From Halomarina pelagica (GTDB lineage Archaea; Halobacteriota; Halobacteria; Halobacteriales; Haloarculaceae), in contig NZ_CP100454.1 in assembly GCF_024228315.1 (NCBI RefSeq), positions 186,001-250,000 of the forward strand: a DNA stretch of 64,000 bases, read 5' to 3'. The translations under genes and the position numbers were made by a program. Each line of letters starts with the position of its first letter. Position 1 is the first letter of the stretch. The notes beneath the pieces are model-generated. The model had not been told where the DNA came from, searched no databases, and saw nothing but the letters and a program-made list of their open reading frames with translations. This document shows, piece by piece, positions 54,542 to 62,881 of this stretch.

Positions 54542-54970
54542 ATGGCCGAGTTCCCAGACGAACGACAGCTCGTACTACGGGCGCGTTCCCAGTTGGACCA
54601 GTGGACGAAGAGTGCCCGGAGAGAGGCGTACGCTGAACTGTTCGAAGGCGACGATCCAATTCTCTCCCCCGAAGAGATACAACTGGTTGATGCACTCGAC
54701 TCGGAACTGGAGCGACAGGGCGGCGATGGTGTCTGGGGGACCGATCAGTACGGAATCCACACGGCGGGAACCTCAAGCTCAGCTACCTCACTCGGTGTTG
54801 TCTGTGTCTATCATCCACAGATTACCAAGGACTCTGTCCTCCGTGGCGGCGACGAACTCAACGACGAGATCGAAGAGCGACTCAACGCAGCACTCTGGAA
54901 ATACAGCGAGCGCGTCGCAACACTCATCGAAGCAAAACTCGACGAGTTCGTCCGTCAAACCCCACAGTAA
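54542..54970 (+). CDS. Conserved haloarchaeal hypothetical protein
   Basis: 142 aa, soluble, mostly helical and acidic: ERQLVLRARSQLDQWTKSAR, DPILSPEEIQLVDALDSELE, IEERLNAALWKYSERVATLI. I do not recognise a named family with certainty. It follows the SLC13 gene by 96 bases on the same strand. No membrane segment or metal-binding motif. Confidence 0.6.
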   Translation: MAEFPDERQLVLRARSQLDQWTKSARREAYAELFEGDDPILSPEEIQLVDALDSELERQGGDGVWGTDQYGIHTAGTSSSATSLGVVCVYHPQITKDSVLRGGDELNDEIEERLNAALWKYSERVATLIEAKLDEFVRQTPQ

Positions 54971-55129
54971 GTCCCAAGCAGATCCACTCTCAGTTGATCG
55001 CCAGCTTCTATATTAATTCAGCAAGAGAATTGTATTTCCAGACGTTCTCTCCGCCTATGACTTTGTTACTGATACTGTCCTTATGGAGTGATGCAGTGCG
55101 AACGTTACAGCCCGTCTCTCGGTGGCTAC

Positions 55130-55648
55130 TCAATCGTCAAGGTAAGGATCCTCAATGTGTTGGTTGCCACCAACGAGTGTCGTAAGCCACCGTGTGACGA
55201 CATCGAACAGGGCAACCAGCGGGCCGAGCGCTCGTTCGACGTACGAGACAGGGCGAGCCACCCGTAGACTCCGGGACTGTGCGTGGCCGAGACCATAGGA
55301 CTTGGGAACGATTTCTCCGAAGACGAGGATGAGTACACTCATGCCGAGGGTCGCAATGACGACAGCGAAGCCAGGGGGGACGAACTGAGCAACGAGTACT
55401 GTGACGATACTGGTGATAGCGATGTTAACAAGGTTGTTGCCGACCAAGATCGTAACGAGGAGTCGATGTGGGTTCGCACGTAGTTCTTGGAGTGCGAGAC
55501 TCTCCGGCGATCCGTCCGCTGCAACGGACTGAATCCATTCATCTGGACGCGAAAAGATCGCTGACTCACTGCTGGAAAAGAATGGGCTCAACGCCAGCAG
55601 CATCCCGACTGCGATAATCGACGGCACCACTACTGATAGCGTGCTCAT
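55130..55648 (-). CDS. DUF21/CNNM transmembrane domain protein
   Basis: 172 aa with three to four helices (VVPSIIAVGMLLALSPFFSS, ESAIFSRP, VTILVGNNLVNIAITSIVTV, VLIFGEIVPKSYGLGHA-like). This is the CNNM/HlyC-CorC N-terminal membrane domain, which transports Mg2+ or Co2+. The CBS pair and CorC domain of full-length members are missing, as in known short forms. It ends with HIEDPYLDD. Confidence 0.8.
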   Translation of the reverse strand: MSTLSVVVPSIIAVGMLLALSPFFSSSESAIFSRPDEWIQSVAADGSPESLALQELRANPHRLLVTILVGNNLVNIAITSIVTVLVAQFVPPGFAVVIATLGMSVLILVFGEIVPKSYGLGHAQSRSLRVARPVSYVERALGPLVALFDVVTRWLTTLVGGNQHIEDPYLDD

Positions 55649-55900
55649 ACACTTTGCGTTGGTTGGCGTCCGTATGAATACGGCTTTTGAAGAGCGTCAA
55701 GGTCCAGTGAGCATCGATGTTCCTTACAGAACCGCGTATGCCCGTACAATCATACAGTTCGATGAAGATACAGGTAGGAACATTGCGAATGCCCGGTCAT
55801 CCCAGTAACTACCACAATAAGGATGGGGATGACCATGTAGGGGGCTTCGCATACAGTTTGTACAAAAGTCGCATTACCAAGAAGAGTCTCACAAGAAGTA
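55649..55900. other. Intergenic region between divergent genes
   Basis: 252 bases between the DUF21 gene (minus) and AI-2E copy 2 (plus), AT-richer than neighbours. No conserved frame. Confidence 0.4.
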
Positions 55901-56938
55901 ATGAGTGAAAAAGGCACGCAGCCACACTGGTTTCCGGATCGTATTGGGTTATCGATGATGGCGAGTGTCGGCGGAATTCTCGCTGGTCTCATCGTTCTCA
56001 CATAGCTTCAATACATTTTGTTAGCTATCGTACTGGCGTACGTTCTTGTACCCGTACAACAGCGCCTAGAGCGGTATTTGAGTTCGACGATGGCTGCCAT
56101 TACGCTCATCGTGATTTCGATTGTCGTGATTCTCGTCCCAGTCGCCTACATCCTCACGATCGCAATTCAGCAAGGACTGGGGCTCCTAACGGTCATTCAA
56201 GATGGAGAACTCAGTCTCGACATCATTGAGAACCGGATCGAAAACATCGGATATGTGATCGATTTAGATCTGTTATATGCTACGTATCAAGAGCCGATCG
56301 CTACGGGATTACAACGTCTCGCTACCGGCGCGCTAACCGTCATCAGTGGCCTCCCTGGACTGCTGATCGGGCTCACCGTGACGATGTTTGTGCTCTTTAC
56401 CCTGTTGCGAGACGGCGAACAATTCCTTTCCTGGCTGCAAGCAGTCGTTCCCGTCTCGGAGCACGTGCAGCGGGAACTGCTCAGAGAACTCGACGCCCTC
56501 ATGTGGGCGTCCGTTATCGGGAACGTCGCCGTCGCGGCGATCCAGGCAGTACTCCTCGGCATCGGATTGGCGCTCCTTGGAGTTCCCGGGGTCGTATTCT
56601 TGACCGTGGCGACGTTCATCCTCACGTTACTTCCCCTCGTCGGCGCGTTCGGTGTCTGGATTCCGGTTTCGCTCTACCTGCTCGCCATCGGTCGCCCCAC
56701 CGCAGCGGTACTCCTGTTCGTATTCGGATCCCTGGTTAGCGTCTCGGATTTCTACCTTCGTCCGGCCATTATCAACCGGAGCGGCGCGCTCAACGTAGCA
56801 ATCATCGTCGTCGGAATCTTCGGCGGCATTGTCCTGTTTGGGGCGATGGGGCTGTTCGTTGGGCCTGTCGTGCTTGGTGGAGCAAAGGCCGTCCTTGACC
56901 TATTTGCCCAGGAGCGAGCAGAATCGTCCAGCTCCTAG
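55901..56938 (+). pseudogene. AI-2E family transporter (copy 2) with in-frame amber stop
   Basis: From ATG 55901 the frame reads SEKGTQPHWFPDRIGLSMMA and continues to IVLT, then TAG at 56003-56005 (codon 35). The same frame then continues LQYILLAIVLAYVLVPVQQR to 56938 without a break. Copy 1 (51267-52307) has glutamine at the equivalent position, so a single C-to-T change from CAG explains the stop. The rest of the protein is intact, with ELDALMWASVIGNVAVAA identical to copy 1 except the last residue. Either a recent pseudogene or one rescued by internal initiation, for example TTG 56018. Confidence 0.85.
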
Positions 56939-57020
56939 GCTTGTGACTCGCTTAATCAAAAGTCCGAGGCGTGTGAATATGTAGCATCTTGATGAAGATA
57001 GGGGTGCGTTACTAGATACT

Positions 57021-57353
57021 ATGACAGAACGCAGTCTCGACACGCTTCTCCAGCTTGTGGCTGATCGACGCCGACGGCAGGTAATTCATCATTTGCGGCA
57101 CGAAGCAAACGGCAAAACGACGATCGACGACCTCGTCGATCGATTGCACAACGGTGGATCGGATGCCGTTGACCAACCGACCGACCGGAAACAGCTCGCC
57201 ATCCAGTTGTATCACGCTCACCTGCCAAAGTTAGCTGACCAAGGCGTTGTTGATTTCGACCCCGAAAACGGGGCCATCCAGTATCGGTCTGACGACCAGT
57301 TTGAGACGATATTGGATTCACTCCCCGACGAACTGTCGCTAGCCAGCCCCTGA
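57021..57353 (+). CDS. DUF7344-like winged-helix protein
   Basis: 110 aa. LLQLVADRRRRQVIHHLRHE, then TTIDDLVDRLHNGGSDAVDQ and LYHAHLPKLADQGVVDFDPE are typical of the small haloarchaeal winged-helix family related to DUF7344. It probably binds DNA as a dimer. Isolated gene with its own upstream region. Confidence 0.7.
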   Translation: MTERSLDTLLQLVADRRRRQVIHHLRHEANGKTTIDDLVDRLHNGGSDAVDQPTDRKQLAIQLYHAHLPKLADQGVVDFDPENGAIQYRSDDQFETILDSLPDELSLASP

Positions 57354-57421
57354 ATGGTCACAACGAATCGTCGAATTAATGTCTGGAGTCAGCAAACTGA
57401 ATCATTCGGGACTCTGTCCCG

Positions 57422-57753
57422 TTACCCCGACTCCGCGCGTGCCTCATCTGGTCGAACGATAACCGTACCGTCACGTTGAACCGTTACCCCGTGGCCATCG
57501 AACGCGAACGTAACAGTCGCGTCACCATCTGTTGAATTGGCCCCCCCATAGAACGAATTAGCATATCGAGGGCATCTGGGTCGATAGTTTCGGACCGTGG
57601 TTCGAGCACCGTTGGTTCACGGTTTGCTGCGATGGCGACCATCTCGACAACAGCCGTACTCGGGGTCACTTCTGACCAGTCAAATTCGGCCTGAATCGCT
57701 CCCCTTGTATCTGAGGTAGGTCCATCCTCGCCTCGCCGGTTCGACTCAGGCAT
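57422..57753 (-). pseudogene. HalOD1 output-domain protein, frameshifted at a C7/G7 tract
   Basis: From ATG 57753 the frame reads PESNRRGEDGPTSDTRGAIQ, then DWSEVTPSTAVVEMVAIAAN and PDALDMLIRSMGG. It then loses the family frame at a seven-base homopolymer (57541-57547). One inserted G would restore NSTDGDATVTFAFDGHGVTV, then QRDGTVIVRPDEARAESG to the stop at 57422, the expected end of a HalOD1 domain (about 110 residues). As read, the product ends early with PIQQMVTRLLRSRSMATG. Either a slippage mutation, phase variation, or sequencing error. Confidence 0.75.
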
Positions 57754-57830
57754 TAAAGATACCACCAGTATTGGACCCCGGTGTTTGGGATCGTATGGTC
57801 ATATAAGCGCGTCTTGTGTGATTTACTACT

Positions 57831-58634
57831 TCATTCATCCGGTTCAATCGTATCGAGTCGCCACGTGAAGATCGTCTTCAAAACCACGACCAGACTGTTC
57901 GTCTCGCCTTCCCCCCAGATGGCTGTCTCCGACCGCGGATCGGATGGGCTCGCGTTCTCGCCATTGACGAGGGCACTCACGAGAGTTTTCCGCCCGTCCA
58001 CCATCATGAGCCGACCAGCCGAGGTGTCCGACCAGACCCAGAGCGATTCGAACATCGTCGCGCCGGGGATGGCATCCTGAATGCGGTCCTGCACCTCCGT
58101 GGAAACGCCCGCGAGCTTGATCGAAACGCCCCGATCCCCCGCCTCGCTTAACCCCTCGATGAGGTCCTCAGTGAGGAGGTCCTCGACGGTCATGTAGACG
58201 ATTTCCTCCTCCGCGCTGGCGAAGAACTCTCGTACACGCTCCGTGACCGCGATCTGTCCATCGACGGTCCAGACACCGCGCTGTTCGGCTCGTCGCTCGA
58301 CGGGTTCGAGTTCGCTCAGGGCTGTCCGCAGCAACTCCGTGCGAGACTGGAGTTCGTGTTCGAACGTTCGACTGGCGGTTTCGGCCGAGATGGCCCAGAA
58401 TTGCTTGGGCGATGACTGCAGAACATCGACGAGTCCGCGGTCGTGTAATTCGTCGATGGCGTCGTATACTCTGGTACGGGGTACCTCCGACACCCGGCTT
58501 ACATCCCTGGCCGTTCCCGTCCCGAGGCTGGCGAGCGCCACGAACGTCCGGGCGGCATATGTGCTCAGTCCGAAGTGTTCGAGCTGTTCGACGGCGGTCG
58601 CCTCTGGGTGTCCGGTGGGATCGCTACTCATCAA
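57831..58634 (-). CDS. TrmB family transcriptional regulator
   Basis: 267 aa. The N-terminal winged helix has FGLSTYAARTFVALASLGTG and SEVPRTRVYDAIDELHDRGL, then DVLQSSPKQFWAI. An effector-binding domain follows (VYMTVEDLLTEDLIEGLSEA, DRGVSIKLAGVSTEVQDRIQ). TrmB proteins sense sugars or other small metabolites, but the ligand here is unknown. It diverges from a second TrmB at 59017. A few residues before the start (MM) are ambiguous. Confidence 0.85.
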   Translation of the reverse strand: MMSSDPTGHPEATAVEQLEHFGLSTYAARTFVALASLGTGTARDVSRVSEVPRTRVYDAIDELHDRGLVDVLQSSPKQFWAISAETASRTFEHELQSRTELLRTALSELEPVERRAEQRGVWTVDGQIAVTERVREFFASAEEEIVYMTVEDLLTEDLIEGLSEAGDRGVSIKLAGVSTEVQDRIQDAIPGATMFESLWVWSDTSAGRLMMVDGRKTLVSALVNGENASPSDPRSETAIWGEGETNSLVVVLKTIFTWRLDTIEPDE

Positions 58635-59016
58635 ATTTCTGGTTTGCCTCGTCCTCTCGAACCTGCCGCGCGAGGTGGCAGGTCGGCACGCAAAAGTAAG
58701 GTGGTTGGGACACAGTACTCGGCTGCGTGCCAGTGGAGAGATAGAGTCCTGCAGGGTTATACTTTTTGTGATTAAATGGGTTACAATCTAATTCACCCAT
58801 TTACGGACCTTATGTGACTCGAATATCCAATTCAGATGTTGTCACGGGGAGAGTCACAACGAATTGGTCAACCACTGTCGTATCGTTGAATTCAACCGAT
58901 TTGACCAGTTTTACGCGCATCAACATCGCGCAGCGTTATGGCTTCAGTGACAATGCCTATCTGTCCCGGTGCCTAACGCCCAACCAATTCCCGGGCTGTC
59001 CGGGGAGTTGGGACAC
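58635..59016. promoter_or_regulatory. Divergent TrmB intergenic region with inverted repeats
   Basis: 382 bases between divergent TrmB genes, containing TAAATGGGT (58773-58781) and ACCCATTTA (58795-58803), perfect 9-bp arms 13 bases apart. A second pair, TGGTCAA and TTGACCA (7-bp arms), lies at about 58865-58912. These are candidate operators for auto- or cross-regulation by the two TrmB proteins. Confidence 0.5.
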
Positions 59017-59820
59017 ATGGATACGAACCAGAAGTTGGAGGACGCGGTTGAAGTCCTCCAGCAGCTCGGGTTGAAGGAATATGAGGCGCGATGTTTCGTC
59101 GGGTTGTCGCGCTTACGTTCAGGGACGGCAAAGCAACTCAGCGAGATGACCGAAGTGCCCCGGACGCGCGTGTATGATGCGATCCGGATGTTGGAAGCGC
59201 AAGGCCTCGTTGAGATCCAGCATTCGAGCCCTCAACAGTTCCGCGCCGTCCCCCTTGAGGAGGCGACCGAGACACTCCGGGATCAATACGAGGCTCGCGT
59301 CGAGCGACTCCACGACGCGCTAGACACCGTCGAGATCGTCGATACGGATGACGAGTCCCCCGTCCAACAGGTATGGGCGATGACCGGCCGGGACGCGATC
59401 GAGAATCGGACGAACGACCTCGTCGAGGAGGCCACTGACGAGATCGTACTCGTACTGGGCGACGAGTCACTGTTGACCGCGGATCTCATCGATACCCTCA
59501 ACGAGGTCGGCAACGGGGTTGATCTGCTCATCGGCGCGTTGACCGAGACCCTTCAGGACAGGATTCAAGCGGCCGTGCCGGACGCCACGACGTTCATCTC
59601 TGGGCTGGAGTGGCTTCACGGCGAGAATGCCACCGAAGACGAGACAGCGATCGGCCGGTTGCTATTGATCGACCGCTCGACGATCCTGGTGAGTTCGATT
59701 ATGCCCGAGACGAAGGAGGAACAGGCGATCTTCGGTGAGGGGTTCGAGAATGGTCTCGTCGTGATCGCGCGCCGCCTCATGGCACAGGGATTGTTGACCG
59801 TTCGTGATCCAAAGCAGTGA
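59017..59820 (+). CDS. TrmB family transcriptional regulator
   Basis: 267 aa, paralogue of the divergent neighbour. Winged helix LGLKEYEARCFVGLSRLRSG, then TEVPRTRVYDAIRMLEAQGL and IQHSSPQQFRAV. The effector domain has TDEIVLVLGDESLLTADLID and GVDLLIGALTETLQDRIQAA. Start at ATG 59017; the in-frame upstream start at 58969 adds non-conserved residues. The two TrmB genes share the region of inverted repeats between them. Confidence 0.85.
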   Translation: MDTNQKLEDAVEVLQQLGLKEYEARCFVGLSRLRSGTAKQLSEMTEVPRTRVYDAIRMLEAQGLVEIQHSSPQQFRAVPLEEATETLRDQYEARVERLHDALDTVEIVDTDDESPVQQVWAMTGRDAIENRTNDLVEEATDEIVLVLGDESLLTADLIDTLNEVGNGVDLLIGALTETLQDRIQAAVPDATTFISGLEWLHGENATEDETAIGRLLLIDRSTILVSSIMPETKEEQAIFGEGFENGLVVIARRLMAQGLLTVRDPKQ

Positions 59821-59859
59821 TCTGACTGGCTGCAACTATGGGCCTAATCGGCAACCCCG

Positions 59860-60243
59860 CTACCGTGCGATTGTCCGTCGGTAGATGCTCGGGGGGGGGT
59901 TTTCGAGCGGTTCGATGGTGAGATATTCGCCGTTGTCGATGGAGACGCGACAGCCGCAGTAGATGAACGAGAGACAGCCACCAGTCCTGGGTTGTCCGTT
60001 CGACTGGGGCTCGAATAGCGCATCCAGAGCATTCGGGTTGAGGACGTACCCCAGCGGTCGGAGGGAACCCAGTTCCCGTCCTTCCACGGCGCTTACCGCG
60101 CGCACGACGGCCGTACTCACCGATTCGTTTGCTCCGATTTCGTACTCCACAACCCTAGTAAGGTGGGACGACCAAAAACTCGTGAGTTTTTCACCCGAAT
60201 AATCAAAATCCGCCCCGCTAGAAAATTCGGGAATACTATCCAC
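59860..60243 (-). CDS. HalOD1 output-domain protein with a C9 tract
   Basis: 127 aa. HalOD1 features: ESVSTAVVRAVSAVEGRELG, LNPNALDALFEPQSNGQPRT, GGCLSFIYCGCRVSIDNGEY. The domain ends near LTIEPLEN, where a nine-base homopolymer (59891-59899 on plus) encodes PPP before the C-terminal SIYRRTIAR. A change in tract length would alter the tail. HalOD1 domains are found alone or on sensor proteins in haloarchaea. Function unknown. Its start is only 23 bases from the divergent DisA_N gene start. Confidence 0.75.
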   Translation of the reverse strand: MDSIPEFSSGADFDYSGEKLTSFWSSHLTRVVEYEIGANESVSTAVVRAVSAVEGRELGSLRPLGYVLNPNALDALFEPQSNGQPRTGGCLSFIYCGCRVSIDNGEYLTIEPLENPPPSIYRRTIAR

Positions 60244-60266
60244 CTGACGACCCTACTTACCGGCAG

Positions 60267-60839
60267 ATGACCAACCTCGTAGAGCGTATGAGAGCAACGG
60301 CTTCGGAGCGTGAATACTCGGACATTGTCGCGGTGCTCGATAGGATCGAGAGTTGCGTCGAGGACATCAGTCGCGGGTTCGAGCGATGGGACGACCCCTA
60401 CGCCCGGGGACCGGGTCTCTATTTCGTCATCGAGCGTGATTCAGTAGTCGGGTTCACGGACCCGATGGGGACGAACCGCTGGCCGGTCGAGGACTGTGCG
60501 AGTGTATTTGATGAACCCGATGCACTCCTTGAGACGGCACGAAGAGTTGCCTTTTCCTGCGACGGCGCAGTCGTCATCCACAACGACGGTACGATCCAAG
60601 AGGAAATGGTCCGGGTCAACCAGTTATCACCGGCCGAACAGGCACGGATCGACGAACTTCCCTATGCGGAATGGATGGGTACCCGCCACATGAGCGCGCT
60701 GGAAACCGCGCCCCGCGAAGAAGTTGTCGCAGCGATCACGCTCAGCGAAGAGGACGGACGAGTGACGATTTTCACTAACGAGGGATTCGAAGACTATCTA
60801 AGGACGATGGATGAGGAAGACAAATCTGTGACTGACTGA
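60267..60839 (+). CDS. DisA_N (diadenylate cyclase-like) domain protein
   Basis: 190 aa. The DisA_N signature is visible: CDGAVVIHNDGTIQEEMVRV (D-G-A, 99-101) and MGTRHMSALETA (138-149). In characterised enzymes the second motif is G-x-R-H-R; here Arg is followed by Met (R-H-M). The enzyme family condenses two ATP into c-di-AMP, which controls potassium and osmotic balance. The gene overlaps in function with the downstream antiporter and starts 23 bases from a divergent HalOD1 gene. Activity is likely but not certain, given the R-H-M variation. Confidence 0.75.
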   Translation: MTNLVERMRATASEREYSDIVAVLDRIESCVEDISRGFERWDDPYARGPGLYFVIERDSVVGFTDPMGTNRWPVEDCASVFDEPDALLETARRVAFSCDGAVVIHNDGTIQEEMVRVNQLSPAEQARIDELPYAEWMGTRHMSALETAPREEVVAAITLSEEDGRVTIFTNEGFEDYLRTMDEEDKSVTD

Positions 60840-60861
60840 GCCACGGGCTGTGACTATATCC

Positions 60862-62112
60862 ATGGCCGTGGAGTCGGGTTGGTTACTCACGTTTCTCGCC
60901 AGTCTGACCCTCATCTTGGCCGCTGCGCATACACTTGGAACGATCACCGACAGACTGGGGTTCGCACTGGTTGTCGGTGAACTTCTCACCGGGCTGGTCT
61001 TGGGTCCGTCACTTCTCGGACTCGTCGCTCCGAACGTCACGGCTATCGTCGTCCTGGTTCCCGATCGGCTGGCGGCTCTCGCGTCGCTTGGGCTCATCCT
61101 CCTTCTCGTACTGGCTGGAACTGAAGTTGACGTTCAGACGGTCCGTCGCTATATCCGACCGACGATCGCCCTTGCTACAGGAGTCTCGGTTGTGCCGTTC
61201 CTTCTGGGGTTCGCCCTGGGATGGTTTCTCCCCGCGAGATATCTCGTCACTCCCGAACAGCGATTCCCGTTTGCGCTATTCCTGGCGACGGCTCTGAGCA
61301 TCTCGGCGGTTCCCGTCGCCGTTCCCGTGCTGATCGACCTCGACGCGATGGACCGAACGGTGGGACAACTCACCCTCACTGTCGCTGTCATCATCGATGC
61401 GGCGGGGTGGATCGCGCTCACCATCGTGTCCGACATCGCAAGAGTGGGCCAGATAAATCCGCTAGTGGTCGGTCGAACACTTGGCGTCCTCGCTGTGTTC
61501 GTTGTTGTTGTCGTCGTTCTCGGCCCGCGAATTGTCGGTACACTCTTCGATGTCACCGCATACGTGCGATCGCCCGTATTAACCGGATTTTCGATCGTCA
61601 TGGTCGTCGGGCTCGGGATGGCGGGTGCCTCGCTCGCACTCGGGCTGGAGGCCGTTCTCGGCGCATTTCTCGCAGGGGCCTTAGTGAGGAACCGACTCGA
61701 CACGGAGACAGAACGAGTGTCTCAAATAGTGACACTTGGGCTGTTCGCGCCCATCTTCTTTGCGATGGCCGGGTTACGGGTCGATCTGAGTGGGCTGTTC
61801 ACGCTGGATACGCTGCGGGTCGTCGGGGTCATACTCATCGTTGCCGTGCTCGGAAAGGCACTCGGCGTGGTACTCGGGGCGACGTTCACGGATCTCACCC
61901 GAGTAGAAACCATTTACCTCGCCATCGGGCTCAACGCCCGCGGGGCGATGGAACTCGTCGTGGCGGCCCTCGGCTTGGCAATCGGGATTCTCACGCCCAC
62001 CATCTATGCCGTCATCGTACTCGTCGCCATCGTCACCTCTGTGATGACGCCGCCACTGCTCCGGCGCGCCCTCTCATACCTCCCGGCCAATGGGGTGTCC
62101 GAGACGTCGTGA
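60862..62112 (+). CDS. CPA2-type cation:proton antiporter
   Basis: 416 aa, about 12 helices, Kef/NapA type. ERFPFALFLATALSISAVPV-like (residues about 130-150) contains T-A-L-S-I-S-A-V-P. GQLTLTVAVIIDAAGWIALT holds the double-aspartate-like I-D-A region. AAGLALGLEAVLGAFLAGAL and IYLAIGLNARGAMELVVAAL are typical blocks. It exchanges K+ or Na+ for H+. ATG 60862 lies 22 bases after the DisA_N stop, so both are one transcript. No C-terminal TrkA domain is attached. Confidence 0.86.
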   Translation: MAVESGWLLTFLASLTLILAAAHTLGTITDRLGFALVVGELLTGLVLGPSLLGLVAPNVTAIVVLVPDRLAALASLGLILLLVLAGTEVDVQTVRRYIRPTIALATGVSVVPFLLGFALGWFLPARYLVTPEQRFPFALFLATALSISAVPVAVPVLIDLDAMDRTVGQLTLTVAVIIDAAGWIALTIVSDIARVGQINPLVVGRTLGVLAVFVVVVVVLGPRIVGTLFDVTAYVRSPVLTGFSIVMVVGLGMAGASLALGLEAVLGAFLAGALVRNRLDTETERVSQIVTLGLFAPIFFAMAGLRVDLSGLFTLDTLRVVGVILIVAVLGKALGVVLGATFTDLTRVETIYLAIGLNARGAMELVVAALGLAIGILTPTIYAVIVLVAIVTSVMTPPLLRRALSYLPANGVSETS

Positions 62113-62156
62113 CTTACCGTGTTAATTTCGAGATGAATCCGTCAATTCTTGTAGAA

Positions 62157-62225
62157 TGGCTCTGTTGAAACCCTCATCAGTTGATACGAACTCAGTGCTG
62201 AATACAGAGAATGGGTTCAGCACAA
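62157..62225. mobile_element. Possible insertion-sequence terminus
   Basis: The sequence GGCTCTGTTGAAACCCTCA at the left edge, with CTCTGT and ACAGAG 44 bases apart, resembles termini of haloarchaeal insertion sequences. No transposase fragment accompanies it. Confidence 0.3.
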
Positions 62226-62234
62226 TGACATTCT

Positions 62235-62719
62235 CCTCGCCGTAACCGGCGAGGTTTCCCCGTCCGCACGCTCGGAGTCGAACCGGCCATCGCACCTCGC
62301 AAAACGGTGCGTGGAACCTGGCTCGTCCGACGGGGGCAACTCCACCCGCTTGCGCGGGGTGTCTCGGTTCGTGCGCCGTACGTGAGTCCCGTGAGGGATG
62401 TGGCGGGTTGCGCGTCCGACCGGACACGCGGTATCTCCTTGCACCGTGCATCCCCGCCGTCCCGAGGGAGTTTGGGGATACCCCCAGACGCTCCTTTCGG
62501 CGCGTCCAGGCACGGGTCGTGCCATCGACCTGCGTCACCTCTCTGCCACGTCAGTGACGCTCAATCGCGGGAGGCTCGCGTTTTTGATGCCCACCTTTCA
62601 GCGGGTGCGTCGGTGGACTCACGTCCGGTCGAAGGTGTGTTATCGACCACGTCCCCAGAACGCGGAGCATTCTGGTGTGCGAACGAGACGCATTGCGTCT
62701 CGTTAACGCCGTGAGCGGC
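62235..62719 (+). ncRNA. Hairpin-rich GC-dense region, possible IscB-type omega RNA without nuclease
   Basis: About 485 bases with no conserved protein and many hairpins: CCTCGCCG-TAAC-CGGCGAGG (62235-62254), CGCACC/GGTGCG (62291-62311), TGGGG/CCCCA (62473-62486), GGCACG-GGT-CGTGCC (62509-62523), CCAGAA/TTCTGG (62655-62675), 11-bp arms around 62682-62704, GCCG/CGGC (62708-62719). The end (GACCCGTTGATTTCCGC, then CTTTCCTTGGACC at about 62790-62802) recalls sequence before haloarchaeal IscB genes, but no IscB follows. The call rests on hairpin density and memory of similar regions, not on alignment. Confidence 0.4.
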
Positions 62720-62881
62720 GGGACTCTCTCCTTGATTCAGGTAGTCGTATGTACTTGACCCGTTGATTTCCGCAGTCTGATGTGATACCTTTCCTTGGAC
62801 CGTCACGGTATGGATGCAAAAGGGCCGTTAGTCGCTGGACCTGGGCAAATCCGTCTTCCTATGGTCCCGGAATATAAGTCG
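62720..62881. other. Region downstream of the hairpin cluster
   Basis: About 160 bases before the stop of the unrecognised minus-strand gene. No gene is recognised. If the upstream hairpins are an omega RNA, an IscB start codon would be expected around 62812, but the following sequence is not IscB. Confidence 0.4.

Noticed and set aside
55901..56938. Genetic-code recoding of TAG as glutamine
   Set aside because: TAG is also the ordinary stop of other genes here (for example at 613, 7657 and 8197), so simple decay explains the in-frame TAGs better.
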